This document shows positions 1 to 10,400 of a stretch of DNA of 64,000 nucleotides, in pieces. The notes below the pieces were generated by a model. The model had not been told where the DNA came from, searched no databases, and was given only the letters and a program-made list of their open reading frames with translations. The stretch is from the NCBI RefSeq assembly GCF_030294985.1, contig NZ_AP024718.1:1069001-1133000 (forward strand), written 5' to 3'. This stretch comes from Methylomarinovum tepidoasis (GTDB lineage Bacteria > Pseudomonadota > Gammaproteobacteria > Methylococcales > Methylothermaceae). Numbering within the stretch: the first letter of the stretch is position 1; every line of letters starts with the position of its first letter. Both the position numbers and the translations under genes were made by a program.

Positions 1-1
1 T

Positions 2-883
2 CCCGTGGTTCGCGGCCGCCTGCTGGCCATCGATGGTGAGGACGTCAAACGACGCGCCCGGCCCGACAGCGTCGGCGAGGCTGCGGTCAACCGGGAACTG
101 AACCTGACCTGGGCCGTCCGCCTGCCCCGGGGCAACCGATTGTTGGCGGGGCGCTGGTGGCCCAGGCAGGCGGGCCCGCAGGTGTCGGTCGAGCGCGACC
201 TGGCCCAAAGCCTGGGGATCGAACTGGGCAGCCGGCTGGCATTCCTCATCGAAGGGCGCCGTCTGGAGGCGGTGGTGACCAGCATCCGCCAGGTGCGGTG
301 GGATTCCATGACCCCCAACTTTTACGTCATCTTCGCGCCCGGCGACCTCGACGGCTTCGCCGCCACCTACATGAGCAGCTTCTATCTGCCTCCCGACCGT
401 CAGCCGCAGCTGGCCACGCTGCTGCGGGCCTTCCCCAACGCCACCCTGATCGACGTGGACATGATCCTGAAACACCTGCGCCGGATTTTGCGCCAGGTCA
501 GTTTCGCGGTCCAGGCCATGCTTGGTTTCGCCCTCCTGGCCGGGGTGGTGGTGCTGGCGGCGGCGGTGCGCAGCGCCCTCGACGCCCGGATTCGGCAAGG
601 GGCGCTGCTGAGGACCCTGGGAGCACGGCAGCGCTTGTTGCGCCGCAGCCAGGGGTTGGAATTTGCGCTGTTGGGAGGTATCGCCGGGGTGTTGGCGGTG
701 GCGGTCAGCGAGGCGCTGGCCTGGGGCTTGTATACATGGGTGTTTCACCTGGATTTCCGCCCCCGGGCGGCGGTCTGGTGGGGGTTGCCCCTGATCGGGG
801 CGGTCTTGACCTCGGTGGCGGGGATGTGGAGCTGCCGCGGGGTGTTGCGCGCCAGTCCCCTGACGTTGCTGCGGGATCTGTAA
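2..883 (+). CDS. ABC transporter permease, FtsX/YbbP-type, C-terminal part (5' end outside window)
   Basis: The frame is open to the left edge, so the start lies outside the window; the GTG at 5 is probably internal. The visible 293 codons form the last soluble domain and last three membrane segments of an FtsX-like permease of the YbbP type, an inner-membrane subunit that works with a YbbA-like ATPase. Hydrophobic segments lie near residues 165-187, 218-243 and 258-275 counted from position 5. The protein ends in the family-like tail RASPLTLLRDL. The substrate cannot be told from sequence. The gene ends at a strong inverted repeat facing the next, convergent gene. Confidence 0.8.
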   Translation, partial: PVVRGRLLAIDGEDVKRRARPDSVGEAAVNRELNLTWAVRLPRGNRLLAGRWWPRQAGPQVSVERDLAQSLGIELGSRLAFLIEGRRLEAVVTSIRQVRWDSMTPNFYVIFAPGDLDGFAATYMSSFYLPPDRQPQLATLLRAFPNATLIDVDMILKHLRRILRQVSFAVQAMLGFALLAGVVVLAAAVRSALDARIRQGALLRTLGARQRLLRRSQGLEFALLGGIAGVLAVAVSEALAWGLYTWVFHLDFRPRAAVWWGLPLIGAVLTSVAGMWSCRGVLRASPLTLLRDL

Positions 884-887
884 AAGC

Positions 888-915
888 GAAAGGCGCAGCC
901 TAAGCTGCGCCTTTC
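888..915. terminator. Bidirectional terminator hairpin
   Basis: A perfect 12-bp stem (GAAAGGCGCAGC, 888-899, with 904-915) closes a four-base loop, between two convergent genes that end at 883 and 941. Neither side has a long T tract, but the minus-strand side is followed by GCTTTTA. Confidence 0.7.
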
Positions 916-940
916 AGCAGATGAGGGCCGGGGTGGAACG

Positions 941-1480
941 TTACTGCTTCAGATTGATCACCGGCGTCCAGCCCTGTTTGCCGGCGCAGTCGCCTGCCTG
1001 AGGTTCGACCTTGGCGTACTTCACGTAGTTGACCACGGTCTGATCCACCAGTTTGGCCGGGGTGCCGGATTTGACCACGCAGACCTGTTCTTTGGCACGT
1101 AACTCGGGATCGGTGGCGCCCATGCGGCCGGGGGCCTGGAGCAGCAGCACGTCGCCGCCGCCGGTGACGTTGGGGTTGACCAGTTTGTAGGTCTGGCCGA
1201 CCTGAAGCGCCGGCACCTGAACCTGCTGCACGCCACTGCCGCCGCCCAGCAGCAGCAACAGTAGGATGACGACGACCACGGCGCCGATGCCGCCATAGAA
1301 GATCAGCGGTTTCTCGGTGCGCAGCCTGGTCAGGGTTTCCACCAGCTTGCCGGCCTGCTCCTCGGCTTCCTCTTTGATTTCCTCGACTTTCTCTTCGACC
1401 TCTTCCTTGATTTCCTCGACCTTTTCCTTCAGGCCTTCCTCCTCGTTCGGTGGCGTGGTGTTTTCGTTTTCGTTGCTCAT
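941..1480 (-). CDS. Acidic coiled-coil protein with one membrane segment
   Basis: I do not recognise a named family. The 179-residue product starts at the ATG at 1480, which has a strong ribosome site (GAGGAGGT); an upstream in-frame start at 1534 lacks one. The N-terminal 55 residues are very rich in Glu and Lys, with near-perfect KEKVEEIKEEVEE repeats, and should form a coiled coil. A single membrane segment of Val, Ile and Leu lies at about residues 60-77. The remaining 100 residues, with two cysteines, would be periplasmic. It is the lone leftward gene between a terminator and ispA. A role at the envelope is inference only. Confidence 0.7.
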   Translation of the reverse strand: MSNENENTTPPNEEEGLKEKVEEIKEEVEEKVEEIKEEAEEQAGKLVETLTRLRTEKPLIFYGGIGAVVVVILLLLLLGGGSGVQQVQVPALQVGQTYKLVNPNVTGGGDVLLLQAPGRMGATDPELRAKEQVCVVKSGTPAKLVDQTVVNYVKYAKVEPQAGDCAGKQGWTPVINLKQ

Positions 1481-1551
1481 TCTGTTACCTCCTCGTTGTC
1501 GTCGGCCCGGGGTCGTTGCGATCCGAAATCTCATGCCCCCGGGCGATTATA

Positions 1552-2457
1552 CTAATTGCGCCTCTGAATGATAAACAGCGACAGGGCCCGCAGCAAATCG
1601 GCCCGTTCCCCCAGCGGCTCCAGGGCGGCGACGGCCTGTTCGTGCATTTCCCGCGCCTTCTGCTTGGCGCCGGCCAGCCCCAGCAGGGCCGGGTAGGTGG
1701 GTTTGTTCTGGGCCCGGTCCTTGCCCTGGGTCTTGCCCAGGGTGGCGGTGTCGCTTTCCTCGTCGAGGATGTCGTCCTGAATCTGGAACGCCAGGCCGAT
1801 GCACTTGGCGTAGTGGTCCAGGCGTTCGCCGATTTCAGGGTCGAGGCCGGCCCTGGCCAGCGCCGCCAGGCGCACGCTGGCGCGGATCAGCGCGCCGGTC
1901 TTGTGGATGTGCATCAGCTCCAGGGCCGGCAGGTCCAGCTGCAGCCCCACCGAGGCCAGATCGATGGCCTGTCCGCCCACCATGCCCCCGGCGCCGGCGG
2001 CCTTGGCCAGACAGTCGATCATCGCCACCCGCCGGGCCGGGGGGACATCCAGCTGGGGGTCGCTCGCCAGCACCTCGAAGGCCAGGGCCTGCAGGGCGTC
2101 GCCGGCGAGGATGGCGGTGGCCTCGTCGAACTGGACGTGACAAGTGGGTTTGCCGCGGCGCAGGTCGTCGTCGTCCATGGCTGGCAGGTCGTCGTGAATC
2201 AGGGAATAGACGTGGATGAACTCCACCGCACAGGCCGGGGCGTCGAGGGTGTCGAGGGATACGTCCAGCGCCTGGCCGGTGGCGTAGGTGAGCAGGGGGC
2301 GCAGACGTTTGCCGCCTTCCAGGGTGGCGTAGCGCATCGCCTGGTGCAGCCGGGCCGGCAGTTTGCCGGCCGGCGGCAGGCGGCGGTCGAGGGCCTGCTC
2401 CACCCGCGCCTGGCAGGCGGTCATGAAGTCCTTGAGTCGGTTCAGTTCAGTCGTCAT
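1552..2457 (-). CDS. ispA: Farnesyl/geranylgeranyl diphosphate synthase (IspA-type)
   Basis: This trans-prenyltransferase condenses isopentenyl diphosphate with allylic diphosphates to make C15 or longer precursors of quinones, carrier lipids and sterol- or hopanoid-type lipids. Both Asp-rich motifs are present: HDDLPAMDDDDLRRGKPT and FQIQDDILDEESDT. The length of 301 residues suits the family. I chose the ATG at 2457, which overlaps the xseB stop by 11 bases and suggests translational coupling; the longer frame to 2493 reads back into xseB. The xseB-ispA pair is usual in gammaproteobacteria, where dxs often follows, but dxs is not here. Product chain length cannot be fixed from sequence alone. 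Confidence 0.93.
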   Translation of the reverse strand: MTTELNRLKDFMTACQARVEQALDRRLPPAGKLPARLHQAMRYATLEGGKRLRPLLTYATGQALDVSLDTLDAPACAVEFIHVYSLIHDDLPAMDDDDLRRGKPTCHVQFDEATAILAGDALQALAFEVLASDPQLDVPPARRVAMIDCLAKAAGAGGMVGGQAIDLASVGLQLDLPALELMHIHKTGALIRASVRLAALARAGLDPEIGERLDHYAKCIGLAFQIQDDILDEESDTATLGKTQGKDRAQNKPTYPALLGLAGAKQKAREMHEQAVAALEPLGERADLLRALSLFIIQRRN

Positions 2458-2683
2458 CGGTTTGGAAGGGTTGCAGTTGAAAGTCGTCGTCATCGCCCCG
2501 GGTGAGGATCTGGACCTTCTGTTCGGCCTCCTGCAGCGCCTTCTGGCACTGGCGCGTCAGTTTGACGCCCCGTTCGAACAGTTTGAGGGACTCCTCGAGA
2601 CTCACGTCACCCTGTTCCAGCTGGGCGACGATTTCCTCGAGCTGTTTGAGCTGGTCTTCGAAAGACGGTTTGCGTCGGGCCAT
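2447..2683 (-). CDS. xseB: Exodeoxyribonuclease VII small subunit
   Basis: The 78-residue protein has the XseB signature: FEDQLKQLEEIVAQLEQGDV near the start, then SLEESLKLFERGVKLTRQCQ. It joins the XseA large subunit to form the enzyme that degrades single-stranded DNA in both directions. It lies just upstream of ispA and overlaps its start by 11 bases. The large-subunit gene is not in the window, which is common. The C-terminal tail is acidic and poorly conserved, as in relatives. Confidence 0.93.
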   Translation of the reverse strand: MARRKPSFEDQLKQLEEIVAQLEQGDVSLEESLKLFERGVKLTRQCQKALQEAEQKVQILTRGDDDDFQLQPFQTDDD

Positions 2684-2753
2684 CGCGGTCGGGCGGCAAA
2701 AGCCGTTACCATAAGGCGTTTGTTCCTGCCTGTCAAAACCGCCGGAGGTTCCC

Positions 2754-3029
2754 GTGTTCAGAAAGGAATTGGCCCGGTGGCTGCGCCAGCGGCCCTACAC
2801 CCTGAGCGAGCTGGCGCAGCTGTGTGAATGCAAGCCCCGCGACGTGGAGGACGATCTGCGCCATCTGGAACGCAGCCTGGCCCGCGAGGGCCTGAAGCTG
2901 CGGGTCGAGCCGGCGCGCTGCCGCCACTGCGGTTTCGTTTTTTCCCGGGACAAGCTGCGCAAGCCGGGAAAGTGCCCCAAGTGCCGCCATACCTGGATCG
3001 AGGAACCGCGGGTGTGGATCGGGGATTGA
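2754..3029 (+). CDS. HTH plus zinc-ribbon predicted transcriptional regulator (COG3357-like)
   Basis: The 91-residue protein has a helix-turn-helix-like N-terminal half (residues 8-45, LSELAQLCECKPRDVEDDL) and a zinc ribbon with two Cys pairs, CRHCGF and CPKCRHTW. This matches the small predicted regulators of COG3357 type. No partner or target is established. Its stop codon overlaps the probable TTG start of the MATE transporter, so the two are likely co-transcribed, and it may control that gene; this is inference. Confidence 0.75.
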   Translation: MFRKELARWLRQRPYTLSELAQLCECKPRDVEDDLRHLERSLAREGLKLRVEPARCRHCGFVFSRDKLRKPGKCPKCRHTWIEEPRVWIGD

Positions 3030-4339
3030 ACCACGCGCCGGTCACCGTCGGCCAGGTGTTCGCCCTGGCCTGGCCGGCGGCGGTGTCGGTGCTGCTCAAC
3101 AACGCCTTCAAGGTCATCGACCAGTACGCGGTCCAGTGGCTCGGGGTGGCGGCCCAGGCGGCGGTGGGAGCCTGCACCTTCGTCCTCATCGCCCTCTATG
3201 CCCTCTACAGTCTCGTCGCCGCCGGCGCCGGCCCCCTGGCGGCGCGCGCCACCGGCGCCCGGGACGACCGCTGGCGCCGCCGGGTGGTGGGTAACGGCCT
3301 GACCGGTTCTCTGCTGATCGGCGCCCTGACGCTGGCGGGGCTGGGTTTGGGGAGCGAACGGATCGCCGCTCTGCTGGGGTTGGCCCCGGCGGTGCGGGCG
3401 CAAGCGGCCGAATACCTGTTCTGGCTCGCCTGCGCCGGGCTTCCCCTGACGCTGGCGCCCCTGATCGATTCGGTATTCATCGCCATGGGGCGGACGCGGC
3501 TGGTGATGGGGCTTCAGGCGATCGCCACCGTCCTCAATGCCGTTCTCAATCCGCTGTTCATCTATCGCCTCGATCTGGGCATCGGCGGGGCGGCTCTGGC
3601 CACCGGCCTGAGCCGGGGGGTGGCGGTGGCGCTGGGGCTGGCCTGGCTGGTGCGCCTGACCGGATTGCGTGGGGGCGATCTGATTCCCGACAACGTATTG
3701 CGCTGGATTCTGTCCATCGGCGCGCCGGTGGCCTGGGGCACCGCGCTGTATGCCCTGGCCTACTGGGGTCTTCTGGCGTGGGTGATTTCTCCCCTGGGGC
3801 CGGCGGTCAACGCCGCCCTCGGCATCGGCTATTCCGCTTTGGAGGGTTTTACCTGGCCGCTGTTCTGGGGGCTGGCGGCGGCCGCCGCCAGCCTCACCGG
3901 CCGCCACCTGGGGTCCGCCGACCTGGCTCGGGTGCGCCAGACCATTCGCAGCGCCGCGTGGCTGGCCTTGGGATTCGGCACCCTCGCCAGCCTGGTGTTC
4001 TGGTTCGGCGCGGAACGGTTCACCGCCTTTTTCAGCGACGATCCCGAAGTCCACCGCGAGGCAGTGCTTTACGCCCGCCTGCTGGCCTTCTCCCAATGGT
4101 GCGTGGCCTTCGAAGCGCTGGCCGGCGGGGTGCTGGAGGGGGGTGGGGCGACCCGTGCGGCCTTCTGGTGGAGCGCCCCCTTCAACCTGCTGCGGATTCC
4201 CTTGGCGGGGTATCTCACTTTCCGCCTCGGCTGGGACAGCGCCGGGGTGTGGTGGGCGATCAATCTCACCACCTATGCCAAGGCCGCCGGTCTCTGGTGG
4301 CAGTTGTGGCGGGTGCGCTGGCCCAGGTTGCGTTTTTGA
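3026..4339 (+). CDS. MATE family efflux transporter
   Basis: A 437-residue multi-pass inner-membrane protein with the two-bundle pattern of MATE exporters, which extrude drugs or metabolites using Na+ or H+ gradients. The N-terminal segment PAAVSVLLNNAFKVIDQYAV, the loop GPLAARATGARDD and the repeat in the second half (LYARLLAFSQWCVAFEALAG) fit the family. The open frame runs up to 2828, but that stretch overlaps the upstream regulator. Likely starts are the TTG at 3026, overlapping the regulator stop, or the GTG at 3014. Substrate unknown. Confidence 0.85.
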   Translation: MNHAPVTVGQVFALAWPAAVSVLLNNAFKVIDQYAVQWLGVAAQAAVGACTFVLIALYALYSLVAAGAGPLAARATGARDDRWRRRVVGNGLTGSLLIGALTLAGLGLGSERIAALLGLAPAVRAQAAEYLFWLACAGLPLTLAPLIDSVFIAMGRTRLVMGLQAIATVLNAVLNPLFIYRLDLGIGGAALATGLSRGVAVALGLAWLVRLTGLRGGDLIPDNVLRWILSIGAPVAWGTALYALAYWGLLAWVISPLGPAVNAALGIGYSALEGFTWPLFWGLAAAAASLTGRHLGSADLARVRQTIRSAAWLALGFGTLASLVFWFGAERFTAFFSDDPEVHREAVLYARLLAFSQWCVAFEALAGGVLEGGGATRAAFWWSAPFNLLRIPLAGYLTFRLGWDSAGVWWAINLTTYAKAAGLWWQLWRVRWPRLRF

Positions 4340-4358
4340 CGAGAGTTAAAAAAAGGAT

Positions 4359-4470
4359 GGGGCGCGGTGCCGCCTGCGTTCGAAGGGCGTACTCGGCCTG
4401 GATGGCCGAGTTTCGAGCCTCCAGGGATGGATTCACGGCGTCCCTGAGAACGCGGGCGGCACCGCGCCCC
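4359..4470 (+). repeat. Structured hairpin repeat, copy 1
   Basis: Outer arms 4359-4381 and 4448-4470 pair over 23 bp with one G-T wobble. The core holds an inner hairpin, ACTCGGCC (4391-4398), loop TGGAT, GGCCGAGT (4404-4411), and the conserved string GGATTCACGGCGTCC. It sits between the convergent MATE and vanZ genes. Three further copies share the core but have unrelated arm sequences. Confidence 0.85.
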
Positions 4471-4474
4471 CGCC

Positions 4475-4819
4475 TCATTTCGTTTTTACCAGCCCCAACC
4501 ACCGCCCCCGAACCAGGCCGTAAAGCCCCAGGCCGGCGGCGTCCGCAGCCAGGTCGGCCAGGGAGGCGTCGCGGTAGCCGGTGGGGTACTGGACCGCCTC
4601 GATCAGCAGGCCGAGGGTGAACAGGGCCAGCAGGTTGGCCCAGTCGTAGCGCCGCCCCGGCAGGGCCAGGTCGGCCAGCAGGGCGAGGCCGAAGAAGGCG
4701 CCGGCGTGCAGCAGCTTGTCGTTGACACGGAAGCTGCCACTTGATCCCGCCGGCAGCAGGGCGCCGACAGGAAGCAGCAGCAGATAGGCCGTCAGCGCCA
4801 GCCGCCAGAGCCAGATCAT
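4475..4819 (-). CDS. VanZ-like family membrane protein
   Basis: A 114-residue protein with about four hydrophobic segments and VanZ-like features: an N-terminal segment, the DKLLHAGAFFGLALLADLAL stretch, and the C-terminal half LLIEAVQYPTGYRDASLADLAAD. In this family the conserved His and the E-Q and D-A-x-N/D-like positions define the fold. The biochemical role is unclear outside glycopeptide resistance, where VanZ lowers teicoplanin binding. Its start overlaps the end of panE by four bases (ATGA), so it is the last gene of the arsC-wrbA-hda-panE run. Confidence 0.8.
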   Translation of the reverse strand: MIWLWRLALTAYLLLLPVGALLPAGSSGSFRVNDKLLHAGAFFGLALLADLALPGRRYDWANLLALFTLGLLIEAVQYPTGYRDASLADLAADAAGLGLYGLVRGRWLGLVKTK

Positions 4820-5742
4820 GGGCGGCCGTACCTTTCCAGCTGCAGTTCCCGCAGTTTCATCAGCGCATAGACCGACTCCAGATGCGGCGCCGCCACTCCC
4901 TCGCGGCGGGCGGCGCGCACGGCGTTGCCGAGGATGGCCTCGGTTTCCATGGGGCGGCCGGCCTCGAAGTCCAGCAGCATGCTGGTCTTGTAGGGAGGCA
5001 TCTTGTAGGTGTCGTCGATGTTACGGTCGATGACGTCGTCCGGCAGTGGGTGGCCGCAGGCGGCGGCGATGGCGCAGATCTCGGCCATCAGGGTGCGGAC
5101 GAAGCCTTCCTGGGATTCGAGGATGTCGGCGGTGTAGAGACCGCCGGAGAGCACCGATAGGGGGTTGAACGGCGCGTTCCAGACGCACTTGCGCCAGCGT
5201 GCGGCGACCACGTCGGCCACCACCTTGGCGCGGATGCCGCTGCGGTTGAAGGCATCCGCCAGGGTCTCGACCCGGGGGCTGACGCCGCTGGGAAAATCTC
5301 CCAGCATCAGATTGCCGTAGGCCTGATGCCACACCTGGCCCGGCCCGGTGCGGCTGACGCAGACGAAGGCCAGGCCCGAGATCAGTTCGTTGTCGGGAAA
5401 CGCGTTTGCCACCTCGGCCTCGATCTCCACGCCGTTCTGGATCAGGACGATGGCGGTGTCGGGGCCGACGGCGCCGCCGATCAATGCCGGGCGGTCGATG
5501 TCCGGCAGAACCTTGGTGCAGAGAATCACGTAATCGGGCGGGGTTTCGACCTCGTCGGCCCTGCGGTGCACCGCCGCCGGCCGGAAGGTCCATTCCCCCA
5601 GGGTGCTGCGGATGTGGATGCCGTTTGCGGCCACGGTGTCGTGATCGGAGCGGCTCACCACCGCCACCTCCCAGCCGGCCCTGGCCAGGAGGGCGCCGTA
5701 GAAGCCGCCGACGGCGCCGGTGCCGACGATCAGGGCTTTCAT
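4816..5742 (-). CDS. panE: 2-dehydropantoate 2-reductase (ketopantoate reductase family)
   Basis: The 308-residue protein has the N-terminal NADPH-binding motif IVGTGAVGGFYGALLARAGW and the C-terminal helical domain of the PanE/ApbA family (WRKCVWNAPFNPLSVLSGG, then TSMLLDFEAGRPMETEAILG). It reduces 2-dehydropantoate to pantoate on the way to coenzyme A. The catalytic Lys is expected in the AARWRKCVWNAPFN segment and the conserved Glu in the METE segment. It overlaps the hda stop by four bases (5739-5742). Paralogues of this family can act on other 2-oxo acids, so the exact substrate is less sure than the family. Confidence 0.87.
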   Translation of the reverse strand: MKALIVGTGAVGGFYGALLARAGWEVAVVSRSDHDTVAANGIHIRSTLGEWTFRPAAVHRRADEVETPPDYVILCTKVLPDIDRPALIGGAVGPDTAIVLIQNGVEIEAEVANAFPDNELISGLAFVCVSRTGPGQVWHQAYGNLMLGDFPSGVSPRVETLADAFNRSGIRAKVVADVVAARWRKCVWNAPFNPLSVLSGGLYTADILESQEGFVRTLMAEICAIAAACGHPLPDDVIDRNIDDTYKMPPYKTSMLLDFEAGRPMETEAILGNAVRAARREGVAAPHLESVYALMKLRELQLERYGRP

Positions 5743-6431
5743 GACTGTTCCTCCAGAAATTGCTTCAGAAACGGGATGGTCAGTTTACGCTTGGCCGCCA
5801 GGGTGGCGTGGTCGAGCCGTTCCAGCAGCCGCCACAGGGAAGGCAGGTCGCGGGGGAAGCGGGTCAGCAGGAAGCGGCCCACCTGGGGAGTCAGCTCCAA
5901 TCCCAGCTGACGGGCGCGCAGCTGCAGGGCGGTGAGCTTGTCGGCATCGCTGAGGGGCTTGAGCTGCAGGGTCAGTCCCCAGGCCAGGCGGGTCTGCAGA
6001 TCGGGCAGGCGGATCGGCAGCCGGGCCGGCGGGCAGGCGGCGGTCACCAGCAGTTGCCGGTCCTGTTCGTGCAGGCGGTTGAAACAGTGAAACAGCGCCG
6101 TCTCCCAGTCCGGGTCGCCGCCGATGGCGTCGATGTCGTCGAGGCAGACCAGATCCACCCGCTCCAGGCCCTCGAGCAAAGCCGGGGAGCGGTCACGCAG
6201 TTGCCCCAGGGGCAGGTAGGCCACCCGCCTGCCGCCTTCGTGCGCCTCGCGGCAGGTGGCCTGGAGCAGATGGGTCTTGCCGCTGGCGGCCTCGCCCCAG
6301 AGATAAAGATACGCCTCCCCTTCGCCGCGGGCGAAGGCGCGCAGCGCGGCCACCGCCTCCCGGTTGGCGCCGTCGTGGTACTGGACGAAACTGCGTTGCT
6401 CGGGGAAACCGAGGGGCAACGGCAGTTGCAC
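5739..6431 (-). CDS. hda: DnaA regulatory inactivator Hda
   Basis: A DnaA-like AAA+ protein of 230 residues. It starts with a sliding-clamp-binding type motif, QLPLPLGF, followed by LYLWGEAASGKTHLLQA (Walker A) and VCLDDIDAI (Walker B), and lacks the DnaA DNA-binding domain. Hda with the clamp stimulates hydrolysis of DnaA-ATP to restrain re-initiation. I place the start at the GTG at 6431, three bases after the wrbA stop; the longer open frame upstream runs through wrbA. The gene is coupled to panE by an ATGA overlap. Confidence 0.9.
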   Translation of the reverse strand: MQLPLPLGFPEQRSFVQYHDGANREAVAALRAFARGEGEAYLYLWGEAASGKTHLLQATCREAHEGGRRVAYLPLGQLRDRSPALLEGLERVDLVCLDDIDAIGGDPDWETALFHCFNRLHEQDRQLLVTAACPPARLPIRLPDLQTRLAWGLTLQLKPLSDADKLTALQLRARQLGLELTPQVGRFLLTRFPRDLPSLWRLLERLDHATLAAKRKLTIPFLKQFLEEQS

Positions 6432-6433
6432 GC

Positions 6434-7386
<953 letters not shown>

Positions 7387-7494
7387 AAGGGTTTTCCCGG
7401 TCGCTGAAAAAGGGGATTATGGTAAACTGTTTTTCCCCGTTTGGACACCCGTCCATCACCTAATTCCTTGATTTTTCTGGGTTAAAGCCATCCC

Positions 7495-10400
7495 ATGAGC
7501 CGGCCTGCCGAAGCTGTCCTGCCGCCCAAGGCGCCTCCCCATTCCCTCCAGGCCGAGCAGTCGGTCCTCGGCGGCCTGATGCTCGACGCCGACGCCTGGG
7601 AGAAGGTGGCCGACCGCCTCAATGAGGCCGATTTCTACCGCAAGGAGCACCGCCTCATCTTCCGCGCCATCCGCGACCTGGCCGAAGACGACAAACCCTG
7701 CGACGTGGTCACGGTGTCGGAGCTGCTGGAGCAGCGCGGCGAACTGCAGGACGCGGGAGGGCTGGCCTACCTCACCGCCCTGGCGGAGGCCACCCCCAGC
7801 GCCGCCAACATCACCGCCTACGCCGACATCGTCCGCGAACGCGCCATCCTGCGCCAGCTGGCCCACGTGGGCACCGAGATCGCCGACTCCGCCTTCAATC
7901 CCGAAGGCCGCAAGGTGGACGAACTGCTCGAGGTGGCCGAGCAGAAGGTGTTCCAGATCTCCGACCAGCGCCAGCGCGGCGACGGCGGCTTCAAGCCGAT
8001 CAAGGGGGTGCTGGCCATGGCGGTGGACCGGATCCAGGAGCTGTACGAAAAGGGCGGCAGCGTCACCGGCGTCAGCACCGGTTTCACCGACCTGGATCAG
8101 ATGACCGCAGGTTTGCAGCCGGCCGACCTCATCATTATCGCCGGGCGGCCGTCGATGGGCAAATGTGTGGTGGCCGGCACCCGCATTCCCGATCCGCGCA
8201 CGGGCCGTCTGCGTCCCATCGAGGAAATGGTGCGCCATCGGGACGGTTCGCTGTTGGCCCTGGACGAAGCCTTGAGGATACGGAAGTCCCGTGCGGCGGA
8301 ATTCGTCGATGACGGCCTGAAGCCGGTGTTCCGGGTCCGCACCCGCCTGGGGCGGACGGTGGTGACCACGGCCTCCCACCCGTTTCTGACGCCGACCGGT
8401 TGGCAGCCGCTGGCGGATCTGCAAGTCGGCGACGCCATCGGGGTGCCGCGTCGGCTGCCCCTGGAAGGAAACCGTCCTCTGCCGGTGCATCAGATCAAGT
8501 TGCTGGCCTATTGCTTAGGGGATGGTGGCACCACTGGCAGCTGCGTTCACTTCACCAACGGCGACCCCCGTCTGCGGGCCGATTTCCAGGCGGCCGTGGA
8601 AGCCTTTCCCGGCATGACCTGCCGCACGGTTTTCAGCAAACACAGGACGCCGGCGTTGCGGGTGGTGCAGGAAAAAACGTTTCGGGTCGTCTGGCGCCGT
8701 CGTTTCGCCGCCTGGCTGGAGACGCGCCTGCAGGCGTTACAGGTATCGGCCCGCTGGCTGGCGCGGCAACTGGCCTGCAGCCCGGCGACGGTACATTATT
8801 GGCGTCAGGGCAGGGCGTTGCCGAACGCCGTCACGCTGACCGCTCTGGAAGGGGTGCTGGGAGAATTGGATCCGGGGCTGAAGCCGTTGTTTTCCGGTGA
8901 TGCCCATTACCATGCCGCCAATCCGGTGACGCGTTTTCTGGAGGAGATGGGGCTGCGTAACTGCCTGGCGCCGGAAAAACGGGTGCCGGAGGCGGTATTC
9001 ACGTTGCCCAACCGGCAATTGGCTCTGTTCCTCAACCGCCTGTTCGCCTGCGACGGCAGTGCCTGGATACAGAACGGCCGCCAGCCGGTCGTCGCCTATG
9101 CGACCGCCAGTGAGGGGTTGGCCCAGGATCTGGTTCACTTGCTACTGCGCCTGGGAATCGTCGCCAAGCTGAGACGGCGCCGAATACGGTACCGGCATGG
9201 CCTGCGGCCGTTCTACGAACTGCGTATCACCCACCGCGCCAGTTTGCGGGCCTTCATCGACCAGATCGGCATCTTCGGCAAGGAGGAACGGTTGGCGGAG
9301 CTCGATGCCCTGCTGCAAACCGGAATCCCGGAGCGATGCAACGTGGACGGCGTACCGGCCGCCGTCTGGGATTTGGTGGATTCTGCCAAGGGCGAAAGAA
9401 CCTGGCGGGAAATTTATGTGGCCGCCGGTCGCCGGCCACCGAGCAATTTCCATCGCCGGCGGGCCACTGTCGGACGGGAGCGGCTGCGGGAACTGGCCCG
9501 ATTGCTGCGATCTGAGGCGCTGGCGGTTCAGGCTGACAACGATGTGCTCTGGGATCCCATCGAAACCATCGAACCGTTGGGCCGGCGGCAGGTTTACGAT
9601 CTGTGCGTGCCGGACTATGCCAACTTCGTCGCCGACGACGTTTTCGTCCACAACACCAGTTTTGCGATGAATATCGCCGAGAACGTCGCCATCAAGGAGA
9701 AGAAGCCGGTGGCGGTGTTCAGCATGGAAATGCCGGCCGACCATCTGGCGATGCGGATGATGTCGTCCCTGGGACGCATCGACCAGCATCGCCTGCGCAT
9801 CGGTCAACTGGAGGACGACGAGTGGCCGCGGATGACCTCGGCCATCAACATCCTGGCCGGCACCCAGCTGTTCATCGACGACACCCCGGCCCTGTCCCCC
9901 ACCGAACTGAGGGCCCGCTGCCGCCGTCTGGTGCGCGAACACGGCGAACTGGGGCTGGTGGTGATCGACTATCTCCAGCTGATGCAGTGCCCCGGGGCGG
10001 GGGAGAACCGCACCGCCGAGATCTCGGAAATCTCCCGCGGCCTGAAAGCCCTGGCCAAGGAGCTCAACGTGCCGGTCATCGCCCTGTCCCAGCTCAACCG
10101 CAACCTGGAACAGCGCCCCAACAAGCGGCCGGTGATGTCGGATCTGCGCGAGTGCGTCACGGGGGACACCCGGGTGCTGCTGGCGGATGGCAGCTGTGTG
10201 CCGATACAGGACCTGGTGGGGAAGACGCCGGAAGTCATGACGGTTTCTCCCGCCGGCAGGCTCACGACCGCCCGTGCGAGCCAGGTCTGGCCTGTCGGGC
10301 GCAGGGAAACGGTGCGGGTTCACTTGGCCAGTGGACGGCTCATCCACTGTACCCGTGAACACCGCTTGAAGACCTTGTGGGATTGGAAGCCCGCCGGTGA

